A DNA stretch of 26,119 nt. It comes from JANXXV01 sp038230275 (GTDB lineage: Bacteria > Acidobacteriota > Terriglobia > Bryobacterales > Bryobacteraceae). Below the pieces are notes generated by a model. The model searched no databases. It was not told the DNA's origin and saw only the letters and a program-made list of their open reading frames with translations. The stretch covers positions 1 to 26,119 of the forward strand of contig JBBRNO010000092.1 in assembly GCA_038230275.1 (NCBI GenBank), in the 5' to 3' direction. The position numbers were made by a program, and so were the translations under genes. Below, piece after piece: positions 7,785 through 16,321 of the stretch (position 1 is its first letter; each line of letters opens with the position of its first letter).

Positions 7785-8615
7785 CTATCGCAACTTCGAT
7801 GCTAACATGCGTCCGTCGCGCAGAGTGTTCTTCACACGAATGGTCATGGCTTTGGTGGCGGCCATCTCGCCCTCGGCCGGCCGGCCGAGGCGGAAGTATA
7901 AGGCGGCCAGATTGTTAAGGCTGTCCTGCAGCGCCGGATGATTGCTCTCCAGCAAAGCCTCCCTGATGCGTAGCGCTCGAAGGTAAAGAGGCTCCGCATC
8001 GGTATACCGGTGCATCTCAAAGGCGACCGTTCCCAGGTTATTGAGGTCGCGTGCCACCGATAGATGTTGAGGGCCTAGCGCCGACTCGTCAATCTCCAGC
8101 GCTTGCCGGTACAACGCTTCCGCCCTGGCGTACTGATGCCGGACGTAATGCATCGTCGCCAGGTTGCTCAGACCACTCGCGTAGTCCGGGTGAGCGGGTC
8201 CGGCGGAGGCTTCCCAAATGTGCAGCGACTGTTGAAACAAGCGCTCCGCGGCGCCATACTTCCTGCGCTGGACCATCAACTGGGCCAGGTTGTTCAGCGT
8301 GGCGGCAAGGTGCGGATGATCGGTACCACCCGACTGGCGGGTGATGGCGATCGACTGCCGGTAGAGCCGCTCGGCTTCGGCGAGCCGATGGGTGTGAGCG
8401 GCCACCTGGCCCAGATTGCTGAGACGAACAGCCACCTGACTGGAATTCGGACCGAACGCAATTCGGGCGGCCTCGAGCGATTTCTGATAATCCTCCCCGG
8501 CCAACGCGTAACGCCCCTGTGACGAGTAGAGATCACCCAGCTTGTTGAGCTCGTCAACTTGAGCGCCGGCGAGCGCCGGGGTAAACAGCAGGGCGAACAG
8601 GGCAATCGTTTTCAT
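7785..8615 (-). CDS. Exported TPR (tetratricopeptide, kinesin-light-chain-like) repeat protein
   Basis: I choose ATG at 8615, giving 276 residues; a TTG three codons upstream only adds residues before the signal peptide (MKTIALFALLFTPALAGAQ). About five 42-residue repeats follow, each with the TPR_10/TPR_12 pattern 'A..LNNLA.......Y..AE.LY.QAL.I.E...G..HP'. Examples are LSNLGQVAAHTHRLAEAERLYRQS, LNNLAQLMVQRRKYGAAERLFQQS and LNNLGTVAFEMHRYTDAEPLYLRA. TPRs bind partner proteins; this one would do so in the periplasm. It is the first gene of a three-gene operon (TPR, permease, sulfatase) and is divergent from the MocR regulator, whose putative operator lies between them. No enzymatic domain is attached. 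Confidence 0.85.
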   Translation of the reverse strand: MKTIALFALLFTPALAGAQVDELNKLGDLYSSQGRYALAGEDYQKSLEAARIAFGPNSSQVAVRLSNLGQVAAHTHRLAEAERLYRQSIAITRQSGGTDHPHLAATLNNLAQLMVQRRKYGAAERLFQQSLHIWEASAGPAHPDYASGLSNLATMHYVRHQYARAEALYRQALEIDESALGPQHLSVARDLNNLGTVAFEMHRYTDAEPLYLRALRIREALLESNHPALQDSLNNLAALYFRLGRPAEGEMAATKAMTIRVKNTLRDGRMLASKLR

Positions 8616-8629
8616 ACTTGCCAATGTAA

Positions 8630-8671
8630 GCCAAAAGTGGTCTGGCCAAAAGAGCCACTCTCTGATATTAT
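8630..8671. promoter_or_regulatory. Dyad and direct repeat with -10 element upstream of the MocR gene
   Basis: AGTGG (8636-8640) and CCACT (8655-8659) form the ends of a 24-bp dyad (AGTGGTCT against AGAGCCACT). Overlapping it, the 8-mer GCCAAAAG occurs twice, at 8630-8637 and 8645-8652. Starts are 15 bp apart, a mixed direct/inverted arrangement like that known for MocR/PdxR operators. TATTAT (8666-8671) is a good -10 for the plus strand, which puts the dyad over the -35 region. It lies between two divergent genes and may control both. Confidence 0.5.
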
Positions 8672-8683
8672 TACGGTGCCACT

Positions 8684-10174
8684 ATGAAGCACATCGCCGC
8701 CATCACGCTCCCGCTTAGTTCGGACTCCGAAGTTCCGTACTACATCCAGCTTTATGAAGAATTGCGAAGAGCGATTCTTCACGGAGGTCTGCCGGCAGGC
8801 ATTCGGTTGCCATCGACACGAGCGCTGGCGAAGCAGCTTTCGATCTCCCGCAACACCGTCACCACCGCCTTCGACCAACTGCTTGCGGAGGGCTATCTCG
8901 AAGGCCGGCCGGGCTCCGGGACATTCGTCGCCAGCCGGCTACCGGAGGATCTGCTCACGGTGCGTACGAAGCGGACTGAGACCCCGCTCGCTCTCAGCCG
9001 GGAGCCCCGGCTCTCCAAGTGCGCGCGGCTCATGACTGAGACGCCGCTGAGCGCCTCCGTCATCGGAAGCGTGGGGGAATCCGGTACCCGGCGCGCCTTC
9101 AAACCACACCTATCCGCCGTCGAGGAGTTCCCCGTCGAGGCCTGGATCAAGATTTCGGCGCGCTGTTGGCGCAGGCCGCAGTCGGACTTGCTCGGCTACG
9201 GCGACTCCGCCGGATACCGGCCGCTGCGCGAGCAAATTGCCGCGTACGTGAAGGCTTCCCGGGCCGTGCAATGCGAGCCGGACCAGGTGATCATTATCTC
9301 CGGCTCCCAGCAGGGCCTTGACCTGGCTGCCAGGGTGCTGGTCGACCCCGGGGAGAGCGTCTGGCTGGAAGAGCCAGGATATCTGGGTGCACGGGCAGCA
9401 TTCCGTTCCGCCGGGGCCACACTGGTGCCCGTCCCAGTTGACGGCGAAGGCCTCGACTTAGAATCCGGCATCGCGCGCGACCGGCGGGCTCGCGTAGTCT
9501 ACGTGACACCGTCTCATCAATACCCCCTGGGCGCCACCATGAGCCTGTGCCGGCGCCTGGCCCTGCTCGAATGGGCGCACCGTTCCAGCGCCTGGATACT
9601 GGAAGACGACTACGATAGCGAGTACCGCTATTCCGGGCGTCCGCTGGCTTCGCTGCAAGGCCTGGACACGCAGAACCGGGTGATCTACATGGGGACGTTC
9701 AGCAAGGTGCTGCTCCCGTCGCTGCGGCTGGGCTACCTGGTGGTGCCACCCGATCTGATTGAGATCTTCACGCGGGCGCGAGGTCACGCCGATGGGCACT
9801 CCCCCTTGGTGGAACAGGCCGTACTGGCCGAGTTCATTGCCGAGGGACACTTCTCCCGGCACATCCGCCGCATGCGAAACCTTTACGAGGAGCGGCAAGG
9901 CTACCTGGTGGCGGCCCTGCGGCAGGAACTGGCAGGGTTCCTGGAAGTCAATCCGAGCGAGGCCGGCATGAATCTGATCGGCTGGCTGCCAGTGGGTGTC
10001 GACGACCGGGCGATGGCGCTGCGAGCTGCGGAGTCTGGCATCGATGCCACTCCGCTATCGAGTCATGCACTGGAGCCGGTGAAGCGCGGAGGGTTGCTGT
10101 TGGGATACGCCGCGTTGAGCAAACGGGAGATTTCACAAGGAGCGAGAAAACTCGCAAAAGCTCTGCTCACTTGA
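8684..10174 (+). CDS. MocR/PdxR-family regulator (GntR winged helix fused to aminotransferase-like domain)
   Basis: This 496-residue protein has the standard MocR length. Residues about 18-86 are a GntR winged helix (YYIQLYEELRRAIL, GIRLPSTRALAKQLSISRNTV, GYLEGRPGSGTFV). After a linker, residues about 140-496 are a fold-type I aminotransferase-like domain. It shows GYGDSAGYRPLREQIAAY (171-188), SGSQQGLDL (206-214), PSHQYPLG (276-283), EDDYDSEYRY (307-316) and the PLP lysine K341 in GTFSKVLLPSLRLGY. The PLP site is complete, so PLP-dependent regulation is expected; catalysis is not implied. MocR proteins usually control a divergent gene. Here that is the TPR-permease-sulfatase operon, which would be an unusual target, or the gene may simply be autoregulated. 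Its last 8 bp overlap the convergent methyltransferase gene. Confidence 0.93.
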   Translation: MKHIAAITLPLSSDSEVPYYIQLYEELRRAILHGGLPAGIRLPSTRALAKQLSISRNTVTTAFDQLLAEGYLEGRPGSGTFVASRLPEDLLTVRTKRTETPLALSREPRLSKCARLMTETPLSASVIGSVGESGTRRAFKPHLSAVEEFPVEAWIKISARCWRRPQSDLLGYGDSAGYRPLREQIAAYVKASRAVQCEPDQVIIISGSQQGLDLAARVLVDPGESVWLEEPGYLGARAAFRSAGATLVPVPVDGEGLDLESGIARDRRARVVYVTPSHQYPLGATMSLCRRLALLEWAHRSSAWILEDDYDSEYRYSGRPLASLQGLDTQNRVIYMGTFSKVLLPSLRLGYLVVPPDLIEIFTRARGHADGHSPLVEQAVLAEFIAEGHFSRHIRRMRNLYEERQGYLVAALRQELAGFLEVNPSEAGMNLIGWLPVGVDDRAMALRAAESGIDATPLSSHALEPVKRGGLLLGYAALSKREISQGARKLAKALLT

Positions 10175-11171
10175 CTGTAAAAATTGCGTCTACCGGTTTG
10201 CCGGTCAACCTCCCTTCCACACTGGAAAAACCCGCCTGTTTCAGCAATTGTGTGTATTCGGGCAAGGTGCGCTCCTTGCCTTCGGTGCAGATCAACATGT
10301 TCAGCGATTGCAGGTGCACGTGGGTGGGGCCGGTCTTGTCATCGGCTAAAAGCTTCTCAGCAATGAGCAAGGCCCCGCCCTGTGGCAACTTATCGTAAAT
10401 CTTGCGTAGCAGCAGATGGATCTTCGGTTCCGCCCAATCGTGCAAAATGCGGCCCAATGCGAAGAGGTCCGCGTCCGGAAGTTCACCGGTGAAAAAATCA
10501 CCCGCAACTGCGTCCAAGCGATCGGCTGCGGGGGACTTGGCGAGGTACTCGCGCGCTACGGGAATCACGACGGGCAGATCGAATACGACGCCATGAAGAT
10601 TTGGATACCGTTCACAAGCGGCAATTGGGAGATGGCCGGTGGCGCCGCCGAGATCCACCAGACGATGGAAGCGGCTGAGATCGAACGCGGCCACGACTGC
10701 GGGAGAGCTTAGTGTTCCGAACCCGTTCATGCCCGCCAGGAAGTCCCGCTTCGACTCTTCCGTACTAAAGAAGTGTGCAAATAGAGAACTGTCTTCCGCA
10801 CCGAACGTGCGTTTCCATTGATGATTCCCTTCCCGCACCGCAGAGCCGAGGTTGGCCCACAGCGGATAGAGCGCGGTCTCGGAATAGCGAATGTATCCGC
10901 TGAGCGTCTGTGGACTTTCACGCCACAGATAGACGTCGGCGATGGGCGTGTTGGTGTATGCGCCGCCGTCTTTGGCGAGAAGTTCCAGGCCTATGCAGGC
11001 GTCGAGCAATCGCTCCAATGCGCCGGGCTCGGCTTGGAGTTCGTTCGCAAGTTCGGCGCAGGAGGCGGAGGTGTTGTGCAACCTGTCGAAGATGCCGAAG
11101 GACATGGCGACAAATAGCACTTTCGACTTGCGAAAGGCATCGATGAGGTCAATGATAGGCGCGGGATTCAT
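10167..11171 (-). CDS. SAM-dependent O-methyltransferase (acetylserotonin O-methyltransferase-like family)
   Basis: The protein has 334 residues. Its N-terminal winged-helix dimerisation domain (about 1-100) contains SKVLFVAMSFGIFDRL and ERLLDACIGLELL. The Rossmann domain has the SAM loop LVDLGGATGH (171-180), the acidic residue in VVFDLP (196-200), GDFF (224-227), and the general-base segment GRILHDW with H244 and D245. This is the layout of the plant-type/HIOMT family, which methylates hydroxyls of aromatic small molecules, quinone-like compounds or polyketides. The actual acceptor is unknown. Its ATG overlaps the stop of the FAD-dependent oxidoreductase gene (11168-11171), implying coupled translation, and it ends the operon that begins with the TonB-dependent receptor. 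Its stop overlaps the MocR gene by 8 bp, tail to tail. Confidence 0.9.
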   Translation of the reverse strand: MNPAPIIDLIDAFRKSKVLFVAMSFGIFDRLHNTSASCAELANELQAEPGALERLLDACIGLELLAKDGGAYTNTPIADVYLWRESPQTLSGYIRYSETALYPLWANLGSAVREGNHQWKRTFGAEDSSLFAHFFSTEESKRDFLAGMNGFGTLSSPAVVAAFDLSRFHRLVDLGGATGHLPIAACERYPNLHGVVFDLPVVIPVAREYLAKSPAADRLDAVAGDFFTGELPDADLFALGRILHDWAEPKIHLLLRKIYDKLPQGGALLIAEKLLADDKTGPTHVHLQSLNMLICTEGKERTLPEYTQLLKQAGFSSVEGRLTGKPVDAIFTVK

Positions 11172-12781
11172 TGTGCGGCCTTGCGGAGCTGCGGGTAAAT
11201 CAATTGCTGCGGAGAAGGCACGTATTCGGTCACTGCTCCCTTCTTCTTCAGCTCGGCTGCCAGCGCTGTACCGTCCACCTGCTGCACTGCGGCATTTTGC
11301 CGAATAGCCATACGGGCGGCGACGCCTGCCGCCTGTCCGATGATCATGTATTGAGGTTCCATGCGCATGGAGGAATAGGCCACGTGGCTGGCGGAAAAAC
11401 AGACCGGCACTAACAAATTTCGTACTTGATTTCGCTTCGGCAGCATGACGCGGAACGGGATCTGGTAGGGTTGCACTGCCACCTGCATGTCGCCCTCGTT
11501 GCGGGCGAAGCCATCCTGATCGACGATTCGCTGGATATTGTGCGAGTCGCTGTTGTAAGAACCCATGCCGATAGGATCGGGCTTGGTCAATTCCGTTTGC
11601 AGGTCCTTCTGCACGGCGACATACTCGCCTACCATGCGCCGCGCCTCGCGAATGTAAAGTTGGTGGGGCCAGTTGGCGGTGTCGGTGAACTCGTCCTTAC
11701 AAAGCGCCCAACGGTTCATTTCGGTGCGCAGCGGATCGGGCGTTTGCGGATCGTTCGCCAGGAAATACAGCAGCCCGGCGATGTAATCTTTGTGCGCCTG
11801 AACGATCTTTGCGCGCTGGGAGTAATCAGCATCCGGATATTCGTAGCTGCCACCGATGTAGTCGGTTGAGAACGCACCCTGATTATTGACGTCGGCTTTG
11901 CCGTTCGGAATCAGGTCGATCTTCAGGAAGGTTCGCAGAGGGGGCAGGCGACCCTCCGCCTTGGTACGCGCGGCGATCAGACGGGCTAGCAGTTCGTAGC
12001 GCCGCGGGTCGTACCCTGCCGGTTTCGGAAATGGCGTCTGATTTCCGGGGACATCGGAGAAGCACATGCGGTAGTTGTACGACTGCACTTTCTTGTCGGC
12101 CGAACCAGGCGCGAGAAGCTTTTCATCCGAGACTTCCGGAAGCAACTGGTGCGCGGGGCCGTGTGCGGGCACGTCTACGAGAAACTGATGCTTCGGTGTG
12201 CGGTCGCGGACACCCGCCAGCGACTCGCCGTACTGCGCACTGGATTCTCTGCCCGTTGCGTACGACACTCCGGCCTGCGCCATCAGATCGCCTTCATAGG
12301 AGCTATCCATAAATACTTTGGCGGAAAATGCAGCACCGTTCTCCATGCGTATTTCGGAGATTTCGAGGCCATTCTTGCTGACTGCGTTCCGCTGTTGCAG
12401 ACGGTGCCCTTCCAAGACCGTCACGCCGGCTTCGCGCAACATCTGGCGGAAAATCTGTTCCGCCACATGCGGTTCATGGTTCCAAGAAACTTCGTTCCCG
12501 TAGCGGTTCATCTGATAGTGTCTGCCTACGCGATAGTAGAACTCCAGGGCATACCCGCCGATCACTTCCTTCTTGCCGTAATCGGTCCAGCTCAACCCGC
12601 CCGAAACCATGCCGCCCAAATGATGGCCCGGTTCCAGGAGTGCCGTTTTCAGGCCCTCGCGAGCAGAGGATACGGCGGCGATGACGCCGCCCGCCGTCCC
12701 GCCGTATACGACTACATCGAAGTTCTGCGCCGCGCCGAAGGCGAGCAGCGCGAAGGAAAGCAACAGTGGGATGAGCTTCAT
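11168..12781 (-). CDS. Exported FAD-dependent oxidoreductase (FAD_oxidored family)
   Basis: This 537-residue protein has a signal peptide (MKLIPLLLSFALLAFGAAQ) followed at once by a dinucleotide-binding fold: FDVVVYGGTAGGVIAA (21-36), an acidic ribose-binding residue at E50 (LLEP), then HHLGGMVSGGLSW (53-65). It also has the family phrases VFMDSSYEGDLMAQAG, FSASHVAYSSMRMEPQYMIIGQAAG and YPLQ-like C-terminal segments. These are typical of FAD_oxidored (PF12831-type) proteins, which are abundant in Acidobacteriota and Planctomycetes. Such proteins are usually annotated from genome context only and the substrate is not known. Because it is exported, FAD must be loaded either before Tat-like export or in the periplasm; the signal lacks a twin arginine. 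It begins 4 bp after the TonB-dependent receptor and overlaps the methyltransferase by 4 bp. Confidence 0.9.
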   Translation of the reverse strand: MKLIPLLLSFALLAFGAAQNFDVVVYGGTAGGVIAAVSSAREGLKTALLEPGHHLGGMVSGGLSWTDYGKKEVIGGYALEFYYRVGRHYQMNRYGNEVSWNHEPHVAEQIFRQMLREAGVTVLEGHRLQQRNAVSKNGLEISEIRMENGAAFSAKVFMDSSYEGDLMAQAGVSYATGRESSAQYGESLAGVRDRTPKHQFLVDVPAHGPAHQLLPEVSDEKLLAPGSADKKVQSYNYRMCFSDVPGNQTPFPKPAGYDPRRYELLARLIAARTKAEGRLPPLRTFLKIDLIPNGKADVNNQGAFSTDYIGGSYEYPDADYSQRAKIVQAHKDYIAGLLYFLANDPQTPDPLRTEMNRWALCKDEFTDTANWPHQLYIREARRMVGEYVAVQKDLQTELTKPDPIGMGSYNSDSHNIQRIVDQDGFARNEGDMQVAVQPYQIPFRVMLPKRNQVRNLLVPVCFSASHVAYSSMRMEPQYMIIGQAAGVAARMAIRQNAAVQQVDGTALAAELKKKGAVTEYVPSPQQLIYPQLRKAAQ

Positions 12782-12785
12782 GGAT

Positions 12786-15700
12786 TTACCAGAGGAGCTT
12801 CAGCGCGAGCTGGATGTTTCGCGGCTTGTTATCCTGCGCGCTGATGATCCCGAACGCGGCATTGCCCACGGAGGCATTTGGACCGCTAAAGATCACGTGA
12901 TTGAGAGCGTTGAAGGCTTCGGCGCGGATCTGCAACTTCACCGACTCGCGGATTGCAAAGATCTTCATGAGGGAGAAATCCACATTCCGGTTCCCTGGGG
13001 TGCGGAAGCGGTCTGTCAGGCGCGGCACGTCGCCGAACTCGAAGGAGAGTGGCTGACGGAAGGCTGCGGCATTCAAGTAACCTTTCCCGCCGGAAACGCC
13101 ACCGAGACGGCTTTCGATGTCGCCTGAAGTGTAGGCGTTCACGCCAGCACTAGTAAAGCTGGGCCGCGAACCGGCGAACGCCGGCGCCCCGGTATTTGAG
13201 AATTGCATGGGAAAGCCGCTTTGCAACGTAACAATGCCATTCAATTGCCAGCCGCCTACCGCCGCATTAACCCATCTATTCATGCCGGACCCGAACGTCT
13301 TCCCTTTTCCAACGGGGAGTTCGTAGTTGCCGCTCAAGACCAACCGCTGCGGAATATCGGTTGCCACCACGGAGCGTTCGAGTTTCCGGTTGAAGTCGTT
13401 TTGATATCCCGGAGTTCCCACATCCAGAAACCCGGTGGTGAGGTTGTTGGCGTCGCCGAGATTCTTCGACCAGGTGTAACCGAGCAGGACAGAAAGCCCG
13501 CGGCTCATGCGCTTCTGCAGCGTGATCTGCAGTGCGTCGTAGACGGAATTGGCTTGCCCCAGATACTGTTGACTGGCGGAGGTGAACTGCGGAAAGGCGC
13601 GGAGGAGCACTTGGCGTTGTACCGTGGCGGTGGCGAGCGGACCGGTGGCGATGACGTTAAAGAAAGGGTTCGGCACCAACTGCGTGAGGAAGGCTACCTG
13701 GGTTTGATCGCCGGGAGTGCCGTAATACCGCAGGGGCAGCGAGTTCAGATTGAAGTTTAGCGGCAATTTGACGCTGTGATTGCCGGCGTAGGCAACATTG
13801 ACCAGCCAAGCGGCCGGCAGTTCGCGCTGCACTCCGAAGTTCCATTGCTGCGTGTAAGACATGGGCGTATTGTAATCCAAGCCGCCGATGGAAGACCCCA
13901 CTGAAGTAGAAGCCCCCAAAGACGCGCCTACCAGCGGCAGGGTGCCGTTTGGAAAGGGATTGGCAATGGCGCCGACAGGGGTGACGCCATCGATGCTGGC
14001 GACAAATGTGGTGGTGACTTGGAAGCCAGGGTTAGTGCTGCTGTAGCCGCGCTGCGAAGTGGGTAGGAAGAAGATGCCATAAGCACCACGCACCACCGTC
14101 TTCGGGGTGATGGAATAGGCGAATCCCGCGCGGGGGCCGAAGTTGTTCCAGTCCGTTTTCCAAACCTGGCGCGGAATCCCATTGACGCCGGAGAATACCG
14201 CGCCGCCTTTGAGCGGTAGTCCCGTGGTTTGCGCCAGGGGGCTGGCGATGTTCGGGTCAAAGTAGGCCTGGCGGTTATATCTTTCGGTAAAGCCTGTTTC
14301 GATGTCGAGGCGGAGGCCGAGGTTCAGAGTCAATTTCGAAGTGACGTGCCAGTCATCCTGGACAAAGAGCGCGTGGTAATACTGCTGCCGTGCCCAGGTA
14401 TCGCTGTAGCGGATGGAGCCACTGGAGGGATTTCCCAACAGGAAACCGGCATAGGCATTGTAGGGATTCTGCGCGGCTGCCACCGCGGCGCGAGGGTTCG
14501 GCCCGTTGGTGAACGAGCTGTCGTAGGCGAAGGTGCCCGCGCCGCCGTCCAGAGTGAGTTCATTGTCCCGGTAGAGGCGTCCGTCCCAGCCGTATTTAAT
14601 GGTGTGCGGACCGCGTATCCAGGTAACGTTCGCCGCGAGTGCGTGGCTATATCGCGACCAGTTGCGCGAAGCATCATTGCCGATCAGGCGGTAGCCAGCG
14701 ATGTTAAGAATCGGGATCGCCTTGACGAGCGCCTGCGCGGAGTACGAAGCCGGAAAGCCCACTGCCGATGGATCGGTTCCCACTGAATACGGCGCGACCA
14801 CGTTGCGCTGAAACGCAAAGCCGTAGCGGAAGTTCAGCACCATGGTGGGGCGAAGCACCTTCACGTAATCGAGAACAAATGTATTGGCGTTGATGAACTG
14901 TCCATTTCCGGTGATGCCGTTGGCCCAGTCGCCGGCGTTGTAGCTATCGTCGCTGACACTCCAGCGGGCAAACAGACGGTTGGAGTCGTTGATGTTGTGA
15001 TCCACGCGAATATTGCCTTGGGCATCGTTGGTGGAGATGGCCTGCGTCCAGTCGAAATTATTGACCACGCCCGCGCGGGTGGCTTGCGGGAAAATCTTGT
15101 TGTAGTTGAGCGCAATGGGACTGATGCGGGCCGAGGGAATCTGGTTGCCTGCGAACGGACTGCGAATGAACTGGCCCGGGGTTGCCGGGTCGGGACGAGT
15201 GGTTAGCGGGTCATAGACGGGAAGTGGGGCCTGGGTGAAATCGCCCGCGCGAATTCCAGACGGCGGCACTACGGAAGTGACGAAGTTATACTGGCGCACC
15301 TTGGTGCCTTCGTATCCGCCGAAGAAGAATGTCTTGTCCTTACCAGAGTAAAGCTTGGGGATGGTGACGGGGCCACCGACGGTGAATCCGTACTGGTTGT
15401 AGCGGAGCGGCGTGCGGAAGTCGCTGCGTCCCGGGATGGGCGGTTTGCCGCCGCGGTTGACGAAGAACTGCGCGGCGTTCAACTGATCGTTCCCGAGGAA
15501 TTCATAAGCGCTGCCATGAAAACCGTTGGTGCCGGACTTGGTGACGATGTTGAGAATGCCGCCGCTGGATCTGCCGAACTCGGCTGCGGAGGAATTGGTT
15601 TGCACCTTGAATTCCTGCGTGACATCGACTGACGGGATGATGGCGGGCTGCCCTTGACAGCAGACGGTGATGGGCACGCCATCGAGCAGCACTTCATTGC

Positions 15701-16274
15701 TGCCGGCGATGCCGCCGTTGGCCATGAAGTTATTGGCTCCGGCCATCTGCGCGGCGGAGCGGGTGGTGTTTAAGCCGACGCCGAACGAACCCAAGGGGAG
15801 GACGCCCGGGGTTAAAGCGGCCAGCGCGAAAGGATTGCGCCCGTTCAGCGGCAGGTCAGCAACCTGGCGTGAGGAGATCACCTGGCCGAGGGAAGAGGTT
15901 TCATTTTCAATCAGCACGGAGCGCTCACTGACGGTGATGGCGTCGGAGACTTGGCCGACGGCTAGCACCGCGTCGATGCGGGCGGTCTGATTCACGGACA
16001 GCTCAAACTGGGTGACGAATTTTTGGAATCCCGGCTTCTCCACGGTCAGCCGGAAGGAGCCAGGTTGGACCAGCGGGAAGAGGTAGCTGCCTTCGCTATC
16101 GGATATTGCCGTGTGCGTCACTCCGGTCTTTGTGTTCAGAAGTGTAACGGCGGCATCCCGCACGGTGGCAGAAGCGACATCGGCTACGTGTCCGTTTACC
16201 GTTCCGGTGTTTGTTTGTGCAAAAGCGGAAGTAGATGCTAGCAGAGTTGTCAGTAAAAGGCAGATTTTTCGCAT
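12786..16274 (-). CDS. Oar-like TonB-dependent outer-membrane receptor with carboxypeptidase-regulatory domain
   Basis: This 1162-residue protein has the usual length of acidobacterial Oar-like receptors. After a signal peptide (ICLLLTTLLASTSAFAQ) there is a carboxypeptidase-regulatory/CNA-B-like beta-sandwich (about 22-90; GTVNGHVADVASATVRDAAV, GSYLFPLVQPGSFRLTV). Next is a plug domain (about 115-250; SSRQVADLPLNGRNPFALA, GSNEVLLDGVPI, EFKVQTNSSAAEFGRSSGG, VTKSGTNGFHGSAYEF). A long barrel follows, rich in alternating aromatic strands, and ends LALKLLW, with a terminal aromatic for outer-membrane insertion. Such receptors bring in large ligands, often carbohydrate- or peptide-derived, at the expense of TonB/ExbBD energy. 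It is the first gene of an operon with the oxidoreductase and methyltransferase, 4 bp ahead of the former. The substrate is unknown. Confidence 0.93.
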   Translation of the reverse strand: MRKICLLLTTLLASTSAFAQTNTGTVNGHVADVASATVRDAAVTLLNTKTGVTHTAISDSEGSYLFPLVQPGSFRLTVEKPGFQKFVTQFELSVNQTARIDAVLAVGQVSDAITVSERSVLIENETSSLGQVISSRQVADLPLNGRNPFALAALTPGVLPLGSFGVGLNTTRSAAQMAGANNFMANGGIAGSNEVLLDGVPITVCCQGQPAIIPSVDVTQEFKVQTNSSAAEFGRSSGGILNIVTKSGTNGFHGSAYEFLGNDQLNAAQFFVNRGGKPPIPGRSDFRTPLRYNQYGFTVGGPVTIPKLYSGKDKTFFFGGYEGTKVRQYNFVTSVVPPSGIRAGDFTQAPLPVYDPLTTRPDPATPGQFIRSPFAGNQIPSARISPIALNYNKIFPQATRAGVVNNFDWTQAISTNDAQGNIRVDHNINDSNRLFARWSVSDDSYNAGDWANGITGNGQFINANTFVLDYVKVLRPTMVLNFRYGFAFQRNVVAPYSVGTDPSAVGFPASYSAQALVKAIPILNIAGYRLIGNDASRNWSRYSHALAANVTWIRGPHTIKYGWDGRLYRDNELTLDGGAGTFAYDSSFTNGPNPRAAVAAAQNPYNAYAGFLLGNPSSGSIRYSDTWARQQYYHALFVQDDWHVTSKLTLNLGLRLDIETGFTERYNRQAYFDPNIASPLAQTTGLPLKGGAVFSGVNGIPRQVWKTDWNNFGPRAGFAYSITPKTVVRGAYGIFFLPTSQRGYSSTNPGFQVTTTFVASIDGVTPVGAIANPFPNGTLPLVGASLGASTSVGSSIGGLDYNTPMSYTQQWNFGVQRELPAAWLVNVAYAGNHSVKLPLNFNLNSLPLRYYGTPGDQTQVAFLTQLVPNPFFNVIATGPLATATVQRQVLLRAFPQFTSASQQYLGQANSVYDALQITLQKRMSRGLSVLLGYTWSKNLGDANNLTTGFLDVGTPGYQNDFNRKLERSVVATDIPQRLVLSGNYELPVGKGKTFGSGMNRWVNAAVGGWQLNGIVTLQSGFPMQFSNTGAPAFAGSRPSFTSAGVNAYTSGDIESRLGGVSGGKGYLNAAAFRQPLSFEFGDVPRLTDRFRTPGNRNVDFSLMKIFAIRESVKLQIRAEAFNALNHVIFSGPNASVGNAAFGIISAQDNKPRNIQLALKLLW

Positions 16275-16321
16275 AGGCGACCCGACCGTTGGATATCGAA
16301 CCTCATGAGACGATCCCTCAG

